Origin: Cunninghamia lanceolata | Taxonomy: Eukaryota > Streptophyta > Pinopsida > Cupressales > Cupressaceae | Assembly (NCBI GenBank): GCA_027924645.1 | Contig: BSBN01000213.1 | Span: 33,730,501 to 33,794,500, forward strand | Direction of reading: 5' to 3' | DNA: 64,000 bases | Part shown: piece by piece, positions 43,244 through 53,897 of the stretch | How the letters are laid out: each line of letters begins with the position of its first letter | Position numbering within the stretch: position 1 is the stretch's first letter | Notes under the pieces: model-generated | The model's input: the letters and a program-made list of their open reading frames with translations, nothing else | Database searches by the model: none | What the model was told of the DNA's origin: nothing | Position numbers and translations under genes: made by a program

Positions 43244-46200
43244 TGTTAGAAATCTGAAATAAATGTATAACCCAAGAACTTTTTAAGAGAGATTTTAAGC
43301 TACAAAAAGCTATAAATGCATAAACAAAAACAAACCAGCTATTCTGAGAGATATGCAAATGTCAAGATGACAAAATTGCATTACGAGCTCACAAGAAGAA
43401 GCTAAACAAAAGATTGGTAAAAGATTACCAAATACAAGCTAGGTAGTGAGTTTATATAGACTAGGGATAGGGGTGGAGGAGGCAAAACCAACCAATAGGG
43501 AGAGACCACCAAATAGTCTAAACATAGTAAATATAACTCCCTTATAGGATGGTGACACCTCAAACTACCCACTCACCTAATTAAACTCACTTTATTAACC
43601 TAAGCAGGATTAAAAAAGTTGTAAAGCCTCACAAATCATGTAAAAGCATTTAAACCAACTCCAAAATAAATGAAGTAAATAAATCCGCTTAAGTACAACA
43701 TCACAATAACCAAAATTAAAAGATGTAAATAATCCACTTAGATACAATATTCAAAGGTAAAAGGTGTAATTAATCTGCTTAATTACAATATCTCCAATAA
43801 AAGATAATCTCAAAAATATAAATCTCAATGTCAATAAATCTTACATAAATGTGCTTAATCCAGGTAACAAGCACTATAAAATAGTATACATAAATCCTTT
43901 GGCAACATGCCATAATACATCCACATAGGTAAAAATAACAAGTACATCAATAATGAATAAATCAACACACTCTCCAGCTGCACGAACCAAGTGGTCCACC
44001 ACCTGCAAACTGAGAGACGGGAACATGGCTCAAGTGCTTTTCCACCCAACCATGAAGTATTTACACTTCCTCGGATCCCTTCCTGAAATGAAGGAAACCC
44101 AACCTTGCATGAAATGTCTAGCTACCTGGTAACAATTGCAGGATGGAACACCCGATGCAACCCTGATGTCTGAATGTGCAATTCTAAGTAATGAAAAGCA
44201 AATTGTCTCACAACAGGATGTGGCAGAGATATCAATAAATAAGTTTGCTAGACAATAAATATCTATTTCAATGTTATTCTGATTAGATCTAATCATTTCA
44301 AATAAATTGGTCAATTCTCGAAAAAAGGAAAAGCCATCTCTAATATATCCACATTTAGCATCACCATCCCAAAAGTAACCCAATACATTCCTAGATAAAA
44401 ACTACTTCTTTCCCCAAGAAGCAAGAAAAATAAGTAAAGAATCATCAATTCAAGATTTCCAATAAATCAATCTAATCCCTTTCCCAAAACATCAAGGAAA
44501 AATATACTTTCAAGCAATAAACCATCTTTCAGGCATACAACCGAAATCATAAGTTTATCAATTTGATATAGATTCTAATCTTGTATTTCAGTCACAATAT
44601 CTTCAATAATAGTCATTCTAAACATCAATTTACCTTACTGCCATTTCTGTGACAGGAGGTCTTTAAAACATTAAAAACAGTCTATAAGTTTGTTTAATTG
44701 ACATAAACTTCAAGTCCATAATTCAATCATATTACCTAATAAATATTCAAGCAAATTGCTTTCAGCAATCAGAGATAGGTACTATTTCAATTCATTTATC
44801 TAATTTTAAATAAAAGGTTCATGATTCAACCAAAAGAACTTACTGTCAAAACTGTGACAGTAAGCCCAAAAACAATCAAATAGTCTTTCTGTCATATCTG
44901 TGATAGGAACTGTTACAGTTTAAAAACAAGGAAGAGAACAAAGATACCGTTTAGTATAGTTTTCTGTAATAAATACACCATAAAAATCTCTGAAAAGGTT
45001 TTCCTAATTTATTATCATTCTGGTGCCAGGAAACTAGTCTATTTAAGAATGCAATTTTTAAGCACATATATCTTTCTAAAACCTTCCTGTCACTGTGGCG
45101 ACAGGAACTATGGTAGAATCTAATAGAATATCAACTGAGTTTATAAATAATCTACTGTCATCCTACTGACAAAGTTTTCCACTAGGTTTTAAACAAGTTT
45201 ACCAATAAAACTACAGGAAAATCATATAATTACTACAAGTATTTGCAATCGTGAAGATAGCTACATGTACTATAGTTTTTGCATAAGTAGTTGTTTCATC
45301 ATGAATGGGTCGATTTACATCACAGATGTATTCAACTAGCATAAAGAGAAATAATATACAGTCAAACCAATATCTTTCAACAGTTGTCTAACAACCATTT
45401 AGAGATCGATTTATAGTTTCAAAAGAAGAATTCAAGATCTGGAAAATAATGTCTTCTTTCAGGTAGTTTGGTCAGGGAGGAAATATGTTTTAATGCCCAT
45501 TGTTTTAGCCAAGATAAGATCATGAGATAGTAAGAACCACAGAGATCGATCAAGATGTAGTTCATACGGCCATTCAAAATGGATGATGGCAATAATAGAA
45601 AGTAACGACCAGAAAAAAGACATCAACCCACTGAAGTATGGGCGGCCAGGAAAATAAGAGATTGGCCAGGTAGAAAATAAGGAATGTTCAAACAAAAATA
45701 GATGCCCAACCAAATAGTAAGTAAAAACCATTAAAAGATAGCCAGAATCCTACCGTTTAATGCAAGTCAAATAAGTAGAAAAACTTGGAATATAGGCATC
45801 GAATAGTGAAGAATTTGCAATTTGAAGTCGTTGCCTTTATTTCTTTCTCCTGTCGCAGACTCCAATTCTCCTTCCCGACGTTCTAGTAAAACAGTTCTTC
45901 TCTGCAATTAGTGGTGTGCTCTTAGCTCAGCAATCCCTCTTTTTAACAAAGTTTTCCTTCTTTTTAAATTTTGGTGATTCCCCCAATTAGGTTTTGAAAC
46001 TGAAGTTATATTTCAGTTTGCATGATATTTTCACCAATAGAATTTGAGAAGAAAGTTATTTAAAACAAATAAATAATATCTTCCTTTGCAACTTACTGTC
46101 ACATAGGGTGACAATAATAAATTTAATTCTTTTGTTTTCTCATCTAAATATAATAACACTATTTTTAATATTATTTAAACTATTTTACTAAAATACTATT

Positions 46201-46785
46201 ATTTTGATAATTCCAGAAGTAATAAAATAATACAAAAGTACACATATTTAATATAATATAATTATTTAAATTTATTTCAAATATTATCTTCCAAACATCT
46301 TATAAACAATACTTTATTATTTATTAAACTAACACACAATACATCATTTGAATATATTTCAAAAAAGATATTTAATTAAAGTAATCACATCATGCATTTG
46401 AAAATGATTTATAACCACACATTAAAGTAATTAAAGTCTTTCAATAATACATATGCAACTATATGATGTGTGATTGCATCAGGGTAATCCATCCATCAGT
46501 TCTTGCCAAGTGGCTAGATCATTTCTACCTCAACCATGCTCTCGACTTCAACGAGTACTTACATCCATTTGCACTCAACTCGATGTCAATAGGTTAGTGT
46601 CTCCAAAACATAGCTGATGCAAATCATTGCATCAATATTCAATACTTAAAACAATTTCCAATTTTCATCAATATAACTCATAATAATTACCTCCATGTTT
46701 GCAAAATTACTTGAAGTAAAATCAGTCACAATAATTGTTCACTAAACTAGAATGATCATATGGTTCATAGAAATGAGACGTGACA
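43244..46785 (-). repeat. Element J 3' LTR, about 3.5 kb
   Basis: The right end (minus TGTCACGTC) abuts the PPT. The left end is placed at TGTTAGAAATCTG (43244). A TATA-like TATATAAAC (minus, about 43451-43461) lies about 200 bp from that end, which fits an LTR with a long U3. The left end is an estimate because no second copy is present. The small open frames inside (43855-45731) show no protein-like features. Confidence 0.55.
44635..46113. repeat. Six dispersed inverted motifs CTGTCA..TGACAG in J U3
   Basis: Copies lie at about 44635-44658, 44841-44862, 44888-44910, 45085-45104, 45154-45170 and 46094-46113. Most have the form TACTGTCAnnnnTGTGACAG(TA/GA). They are spaced irregularly through the U3. 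Confidence 0.6.
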
Positions 46786-46795
46786 TCCTTCCCCA
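46786..46795 (-). promoter_or_regulatory. Polypurine tract of element J
   Basis: Minus TGGGGAAGGA directly beside the LTR start. Confidence 0.7.
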
Positions 46796-46989
46796 GTTGG
46801 AAGAGACATCGTCCCGATATCTTATTAAACATCAAAACAATAAAGTATCCATCAAGCACCAATAAAGTATCAAGGTGTCATAAAACAATAACATCAACTC
46901 AAAGTATCAAAGCATAACTGAACTCAAAGTATCTCAAACAATAATCAAACTCAAAGTATCATAATCCATGCATGAATAAGAAATCTAAG

Positions 46990-49345
46990 CTATATCCTCA
47001 AATGAGGAAAAGATCTATCAATCTCCTCTACATCCTCCCATGTGGCACTGTCCTCAGATTACTAATCCCATTGGACCTTATATTGCACCACATCTCTGCT
47101 ACGCAACTTAATGTTGCGCTTCCCTAGAATTTGAGTGGGCTCCACCAGCACCACTTCTAGATCCTGAACTTGTAAAGCACACCAATCAAGAATATGTGAT
47201 GCGCAGGATTATAAATCTTAAGTAAAGACACATGAAAAACATTATAGATTCTAGCAAGTGCAGGCGGGAGAGCAAGTCTGTAAGCTATAGGATTAATCAC
47301 CTCTAGAACTTCGAACGGTCCTACAAAATGAGGAACAACTTTGGACACTTTGCCAAATGACACTGAAGTCTTATGAGGTTTGACCATCAAAAAGACTTTG
47401 TCACCAACTGAAAACTATCTAAGAGTTCTATTCTTACCTGCATAACTCTTTTGACGATTTGAAGCTTGCTTCAACTTATCCTTGATCAACTTCATCTAAT
47501 CATCCATTTCTCTTAACATTTCAGGACCAATCACAATTCTGTCCTCCACTCTATCCCAACTGATAGGTGTTCGACACCTATGCCCATAAAGAGCTTAGAA
47601 AGGTGCCATTCCCAAAGATGCATGGTATGAATTGTTATATGCAAACTCAACCAATGGAAGGTACTCCTCCCATTTATACTACTGATCCATACAATACATT
47701 CTGAGAAGGTCTTCTACCACCTTATTAACTCTTTCTATTTGACCATTCATTTGAGGATGATAAGCTGAACTGAAATTCAACTTTGTACCCAAAGCTACAT
47801 TAAGAGTTGTCCAAAATCTAGATGTCATGCAAGTGTCTTGATCTGAAATGATCATCTCAGGCACTCCATGCAATCTGAAAATCTCCTACACAAACTTCTT
47901 ATCTAAGACCATAGAACCATCTAAAAGATTTCTTGGAATAAAATGTGCTACCTTTGTCAACTTGTCCACAACCACTAAGATGATATCATGCCTATTCTTA
48001 GACATAGGTAACCCTTGAATAAAATCCATGCTTATCACTTGCCACTTGTGCTCGGGGATACTGTGCAGATACCACAAACCTGCTGGGTGCACATGCTCAG
48101 CCTTGACTCACTAGCATTCCAAACATCGAGCTACAAACTCTGTCACATACCTCTTAAGTCTAGGCCAAAAGTATAAAGGTTTCAAACCTTCAACCATATT
48201 TGTCACTCCAGGGTGACCTGAATAAGGTGCATTGTGAATCTCTTGAAGAACTAACTTCCTTAACTCTCCTGAGTTAGGAATATACATCCTTCCCTGATAT
48301 CTCAAAAGTCCATCTGATTCTATAACATAACCATCAAACCTATGATCTAAGGGGTCTACTTCCAAAGCTTGCTTTACTTTTTCATAATCCTCATCCTCCT
48401 GAAGATTCTGGATCTCATAGTAATAATGGTAGCCAGATGTCTTCTCCTACAAAGAGCACCTGCTACTCTATTCTCTTTTCCTTTTATATACTCAATTCCA
48501 AAGTCATACTCACTAAGGAATTCTAACCATCTTCTCTGTCGTGCATTGAGATTACGTTGAGTAAATATATACTTGAGCCCTAGATGATTTGTCTTTAACT
48601 CAAAGGGCTTACCTAGAAGATAATGCCTCCACATTTGAAGTGCATGAACTATGGCAGCTAACTCAAGATCATGCGGTGCATAGTTGAACTCATGTTGCTT
48701 TAACTTTCTTGACTCATAAGAAACCACTTTCTCATTCTTCATCAACACTCCTCCTAATCCTTCCCCCGAAGCATCTGTTATAATTGAAAAGTGCCCATTA
48801 GGATCTAGAATGGTCAGGATAGGAGCAGTTGTGAGCTTTTCCTTTAACATTTGGAAAGCTTGCTCACACCTTTCTATCCATTCAAATTTCTTACCCTTGT
48901 TTTGAAGTGCGGTAATCGGTACTGCTATGGTTGAAAAACCTTTCGCAAACTTTCTATAGTAACCTGCAAGTCCCATAAAACTTCTGACTTCTATCACACT
49001 CTGTGGTGTAGGTCATTCTATTATTGCTTTTATCTTCTCAGGATCAACTGCAATCCCTTCCGTTGAGATCACATGACCAAGGTAGTGCACTTTATCTTGA
49101 AAGAATGTACACTTAGATAATTTACCATAAAGCTTTCTTTCTCTCAACTGCTACAAAACAATTCTCAAATGCCTTTCATGCTCTTCCACTGATTTAGAGT
49201 ATATCAATATGTCATCAAGGAAGATTAACACAAAATCATCTAAACAATCTTTGAAAATGCTATTCTTCAAATTTGTGAAAGTTGCTGGAGCATTAGTCAA
49301 CCCAAATGGTACTACTGTGTACTCATAGTGACCATATCGAGTCCT
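46990..49345 (-). pseudogene. pol: Element J pol: RT (partial), RNase H, integrase, chromodomain
   Basis: Read on the minus strand. RT starts mid-domain at RTRYGHYEY, then [11 protein letters not shown] and [15 protein letters not shown] (catalytic LDD; 49366-49151). Next come FMGLAGYYRKF and RNase H TDASGEGLGGVL (48997-48374), the integrase HHCC region (HNAPYSGHPGVT to CLEC, 48365-48111) and the integrase core with [13 protein letters not shown] and ERVNKVVED (48092-47679). The C-terminal part is at 47390-47157. After a frame change, a chromodomain (ILGKRNIKLRSRDVVQYKVQW to TWEDVEEIDRSFPHL, about 47120-46990) follows. The chromodomain places it with plant chromoviruses. Stops fit CAG to TAG and CGA to TGA (for example the CQRVKAEH site near 48110). 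Confidence 0.88.
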
Positions 49346-50053
49346 TGTTGTGTGGTTGCACAACACGCCTCATTTTGCCTTAGTAAAAAAGGGACCCAAC
49401 TTTTTGCTTCTGCTTGTTTTTTGCTTTCTTGCTTTGGGTGGTTTGGCAAAAGTCAGTTGAGTATATCACCCTTGCACATGCATGTGACTCACAAAAGAAG
49501 GTCAAAGGTCAAAGTCAAAATTTGTTGTCATAAACCTCATAATCTTGAAGAGTGCAAAATTCTAAGCAGGTTTGCCTTTTGGATTACCCTGATATTCCTT
49601 AAGCGTAAAAAGTTATGCCAAGTCAAAGTTTAATCAAACACAACATTCTCATAGGGTCATATTTGTTAATATTAGTCACATTTGTTAGATGACCCCAACA
49701 TATGAAGATCACCTGATATCCACACATTCATCAATATGCAAACATCAAAGTTAAGTGTGAAAGAATATCTACCCATCAAGTTCTCATGCATATTTCTGGG
49801 GGGTCATATTTCTGAATATCAATCATGTTACATAATATCACTCTTCACAAATATGACCATGACATCACCTTGTTCCAATTTAAAATGAACCCGTTATGAT
49901 GATGATGTCATCAGTATGCTCGACGCCCGCAGGATCATATTTCTAAACATGCGTCATATTTCTCAATATGGTGATGACATCATCCTCCCATTCTCAAATA
50001 GAGTGATATTTCAGCGTGTTAAAGGACCCTGATATTTCTTTATATCCCTCATG
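49346..50053 (+). repeat. Element F LTR, left part
   Basis: The opening palindrome TGTTGTGnnnnnGCACAACA is followed by U3 text with repeated CATATTTCTNAATATC, GATGATGATGTCATCA and ATATGACC words (49660-50040), similar in style to the E and A U3 arrays but not the same sequence. Confidence 0.75.
50049..50053. repeat. Target-site duplication of element E, left copy (ATGTT)
   Basis: Exact match to 63392-63396. Confidence 0.93.
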
Positions 50054-50992
50054 TTTGTTGGTGATTGTTTTGATGCAATCATAACGATAAGTTAAAATTC
50101 ACATATAATGAACTGAAACTATACTTGAAAGATGAGAAGGAATCATTTGAGATTCAACTAATCCCAAGTCTACAATGGTTTGGTTGGTCAAGTTCAGTTG
50201 GTCAATGTGAAGCTGTAATGTTCAAGGGGCCTTACGTAATTTAGGTTTGTTTGGTGGCTTACTGGACTAAGAATATGCAAAAAGGTCATGAGATATGTCA
50301 ATATTTTTCATTCCTTTGCATAAAAGTGTTACTGTGCTGCAAGTTTTAGATGGTTTTCTTGAATTATTGCAGCTTTCTTCTTTATCTATTTATGAACACT
50401 GTCTACTTATAGCTCTGTTATGCATGCTTCTTCAAATTTGAGACAATTTCCTTTAGATTTCTACGTTTCTAGCTAAATATTTCAGATGGGTTGGGAAAAG
50501 TTAGAAAGATCTAATCTATACCTCATTAATCTATCGAAGGATCTAATTGTTTCTGTTATGCACTATGTAAATACCACAGTAATTTGATCAAATCCATAGT
50601 AAAAACCTTAAACGCAAGTTCTGAGCATTTTCACAAACATACATTTAAAATTACAAGCTCTCAAAGAAAATATTTCAAAACACAAAGAAGAGCAGGAGAA
50701 CACTCAGAAGATAGATGCAGAACTCCAGATTCTATTGTATTAGAAACGAATAGTCATACATGATTTACAATGTAGGAATGACTCTTAGTTTCATTGATCA
50801 TACTACAGAGAACTTACAAGCTTTACAGATACAGTAAGGCAGCCAGACATTCCACGCGCACCTTACTGCAGACAAACAGGCGGCCTCCTTCTTCTACTTC
50901 TAAACTATGCTAAGCTAACTCACTGTGTGCTTCTAAAAGAAAAAATCCCTGTTGTAGCCCCTGTTGTAAAGTATTTACAGTGTAGAGAGGCA

Positions 50993-51003
50993 CAATATAT
51001 AGA
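50993..51003 (-). promoter_or_regulatory. TATA box of E LTR, left copy
   Basis: Minus TCTATATATTG; the copy in the right LTR is at 61489-61499. Placement is inferred from sequence and from the position between U3 and the R-U5 part. Confidence 0.55.
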
Positions 51004-51596
51004 CTTTCTGGTTGTCCTCACTACAGCAAAAAACCTAACTGAACCCCTGGTTCAAACCCCTGGTTACAGCAATAAATACAGGTGAACCAGCTCTTCAAAA
51101 TATCTCTGAGCAGTGTCAAATCTGGGCGAAATATTGCCCCTTCTGAGAAGTTCCGGCAGCTTGGCAATAACTTTTGTTTGTCTGTTGTAGTAATACCCTC
51201 AGCTGCAACCTTGTCCTTTAGTTGAATGGCCTTGACTTCTTCGCACTTTATCTTTATCTTCCTGCTCCTGAGATCAGATTTTCTTCCTCCATGAGGTCAC
51301 TGTGATCAAGTTCCAGCTGCTTCCTCAACTGCAAGCCTGCAAGACAAGACAAGCAATAAGTATTACATTTATCACATAAACAGCAGGAAATTAAAATAAT
51401 CGTTTAAATCCAGGTGACTGTGCAAAATCATGGGAATCGGGTCCAAAATACTCTTAAAACGCGTTCAAAACGCATACAGACCGCTCAAAACCCATCGGGT
51501 CAACCATCGCTGACCGAAAAAAATGCCACGGGCGCCAAAAAACGCTTTAAAATTCCACCGCTATGTACATTCCCGCCCATTGGCGTGAGAAGTTCT

Positions 51597-52760
51597 GGAT
51601 GACGTCATCAGGATGTTTCGCTTCTGTATACTGGGGAAAAGAATGACAATCATCATCATCATATTTGCGAACCGGATCAGCAAATATGATCCTCTCTTGA
51701 AAGATCAGGATGATGATGATCATTAGGATATCCGGGGCTTTGGTGAACTTAGAATATGACGTCATCATCATATTCGCGAACCGGATCATGTTTTGGAAAA
51801 TATCCTGCCGAAGGGAAATGTGATGATGATGTCGTCCTAATATTTGCTTCTTCGTTTATCAGGTTAGGATGACATCATCAGGATATTTGCAAAAGGTCAT
51901 ATTTCTCAGCAGGAGGACATTACGAAATATCGGGTAGACAAACGGGATCATGATGATCTTGACAACATGACAGGATAAAAAATATGATGACCTCCTCATC
52001 GAATATCATGATGATGTAATCATCATATTTTGTCTTCGGAGCATGAGGATGAGTTGAGGTCATCATCAGGTTAGCGCTAGAGTGATTTTTAAAATATGAT
52101 CATGCTGTTGAGGAATGGAATATCACCCTCCCTTAAAAGATAGGGTGATCATCATGATCATGCAAAAGGAGATCAGGAGGATATGACAACGTCATCATCA
52201 TATTCGCGAACCGGATCAACAAATATGATCCTCTCTTGAAAGATCAGGATGATGATGATCATCAGGATTTTGACATGCGCATGCAAATATGCAGATGGTG
52301 GATTTTCTAAGCAGGGTGATATTATAATATCAGCATGATATTATAATATCAGGTGATGTTAAAATATCATGATGCTCGTTGTTATGAAATATCGGGTTAT
52401 ACTCAAAACATGATGCTCATGATGCGCATAAGGTCATTTGACGGGTAAAACACACTATCACCTAAGATTGACGTCCGGATATTTCGACTGCATGATTTTA
52501 TCAGGTGATAGATCAAGATCATGATGACCTTGACAACATGACTGAGGATATAAAAATATGATGATCACTTGCGATTATCAGGTTTGACCAAAACTTTGAC
52601 TGTGCATAACTTCCACATATGGACGAATTTTCAAGTGATGTAAAAGGGAAACCTGCATGGAATTTCAAGCTCTTTCTAAATATGAGGTCACAGAAGCAAA
52701 ATATGAACTTTGACAAACTGACCTCATGATGATGATCTACCTCATCCTGACCTTCATGAT
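51597..52760. promoter_or_regulatory. U3 array of ATATC / GATGA / TGACGTCA words, left E LTR
   Basis: TGACGTCA occurs at 51600-51607 and 51757-51764, with a decayed copy (TGACATCA) near 51867 that is intact in the right LTR. A block of about 70 bp beginning TTCGCGAACCGGATCA occurs at 51651-51728 and 52190-52267, with a partial third copy at 51762-51798. Confidence 0.6.
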
Positions 52761-53163
52761 GATGATGCACCTGACTCATTTTTACCAAACCGCCAGAAAG
52801 CAGAAAAACACAAGCAGAAGCAAAAAGCAAAGCGACAGCAGGGGTCCCCATTTTGCTAAGGAGCAACAATGGGGCGTGTTGTGAATATCACAACAACTAG
52901 CAACCAAAACAAAACAATTAAATTCAAAGTGTTCAAGAAAACTAGATGAAATGAACTCATAACTTCTGACTATCTTTCCTGCAAATTACTATTCAGCTTG
53001 AGACTTAAGGTATTCAATAAAGATGCATGAATTTCCATTTTCAGTTTAATTGTGTGCACGTGATTAATTATCCTCATCTTGAAGATCGGTTGAACAAACC
53101 AGTGACTGACATTAGCCTACATAGGTGAGGATATTCCCTCATAGCCGACCGGATAGAGCCTTG

Positions 53164-53252
53164 CTGCCAGCGAGCGTCTATAGCCCCGGCAAGGTTATCG
53201 TTACAATTCTCCTAAGTAGATCCCCACTGCCAGCGAGCGTCTATAGCCCCGG
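53164..53252. repeat. 26-bp direct repeat, copies 63 bp apart
   Basis: CTGCCAGCGAGCGTCTATAG followed by CCCCGG occurs at 53164-53189 and 53227-53252. Each copy is preceded by a C-rich or GCC-containing stretch and followed by AGGTTA or AGAGTTA. It may be a structured RNA or protein-binding pair; no function known to me. Confidence 0.7.
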
Positions 53253-53301
53253 TAGAGTTACTTAGATGGCTTAATCTAGATTTTCAGTATAATCCGCTTT
53301 A

Positions 53302-53323
53302 TTTATTTATTTATTTATTTATT
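53302..53323. repeat. (TTTA)n microsatellite
   Basis: About five and a half units of TTTA in a row inside the E 3' noncoding region. Confidence 0.85.
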
Positions 53324-53897
53324 TTCTAATTTTGAAAGACTTCATAAGATATAACAATTTGTAACTTCATGATGCAAGGAGTGGACACTTGCTGAAATTA
53401 AGCTGAGAATTGTAATGGTAGCAAGGGTAACCTCTGATTTTTCACCTAATATCTACACTGGTAAGTTCAACAAACCCAAGGATTTTAGGTGTGTCATCGT
53501 GAGAAACTTGCTTCGAATTCTCAATCACATTTATTGAATACAAAACTTCAGAAGATGAACAACTCTCTACATTCATGACGGTAACAAGTTATGTGTAAAT
53601 TGCAAATGGTTAACTTGAATACCCTAAATTTTATACTGTTTTGAATGGTTGCTAGTTTTGCTCCTTAATACTCTAAAGTAAAATAAAGATCCCTGTTGAG
53701 GAGACAACAAACAAACAAGCTGTACAAACAACACAACAAAAGAAAAAACTGTACAAACAGAAAGAAACAAAAGCAAAAAACAAACAGAAGACAAACTAAA
53801 CAAACAGCCAACCCAAAAGAAAACAGCAAAAGAAGAACTGTACATTACCCACAACATTTTACATTAAGAAAAAAAAAAGACTGTCCCCCTTTTTACC

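Larger units (their letters stand above)
43244..49345 (-). mobile_element. Element J: decayed Ty3/gypsy chromovirus (Tekay/Del-like), truncated by F
   Basis: It has a long 3' LTR (about 43244-46785), a PPT (minus TGGGGAAGGA at 46786-46795) and a minus-strand pol with chromodomain, integrase, RNase H and RT. Pol stops abruptly at 49345, where the F LTR begins within the RT motif RTRYGHYEY. The 5' half of J is outside the window. Confidence 0.8.
50054..52895 (-). repeat. Element E 3' LTR (left copy)
   Basis: In element orientation it starts TGTTGTGATATTCACAACA (52895) and ends CCAACA (50054). TATA-like TCTATATATTG (minus) is at 50993-51003. U3 spans 51004-52895, and 51597-52760 carries the ATATC/GATGA/TGACGTCA array. 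Confidence 0.96.
52896..53897 (-). other. Element E 3' noncoding region
   Basis: About 1 kb between the pol stop and the 3' LTR. It contains a 26-bp direct repeat (53164-53189 and 53227-53252), a (TTTA)n run at about 53302-53323 and a purine/A-C-rich stretch at 53690-53875. No clear polypurine tract abuts the LTR at 52896. Confidence 0.6.

Noticed and set aside
43855..45731. Three open frames in the J LTR, one with hydrophobic segments
   Set aside because: Located within the long chromovirus U3, no known domain, no conserved start.
51414..52869. Small open frames in the E LTRs (also 61910-63365), including a 116-residue frame with a hydrophobic stretch
   Set aside because: They lie in U3, are repeated only because the LTR is repeated, and overlap the terminal hairpin. 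No start context or homology supports them.
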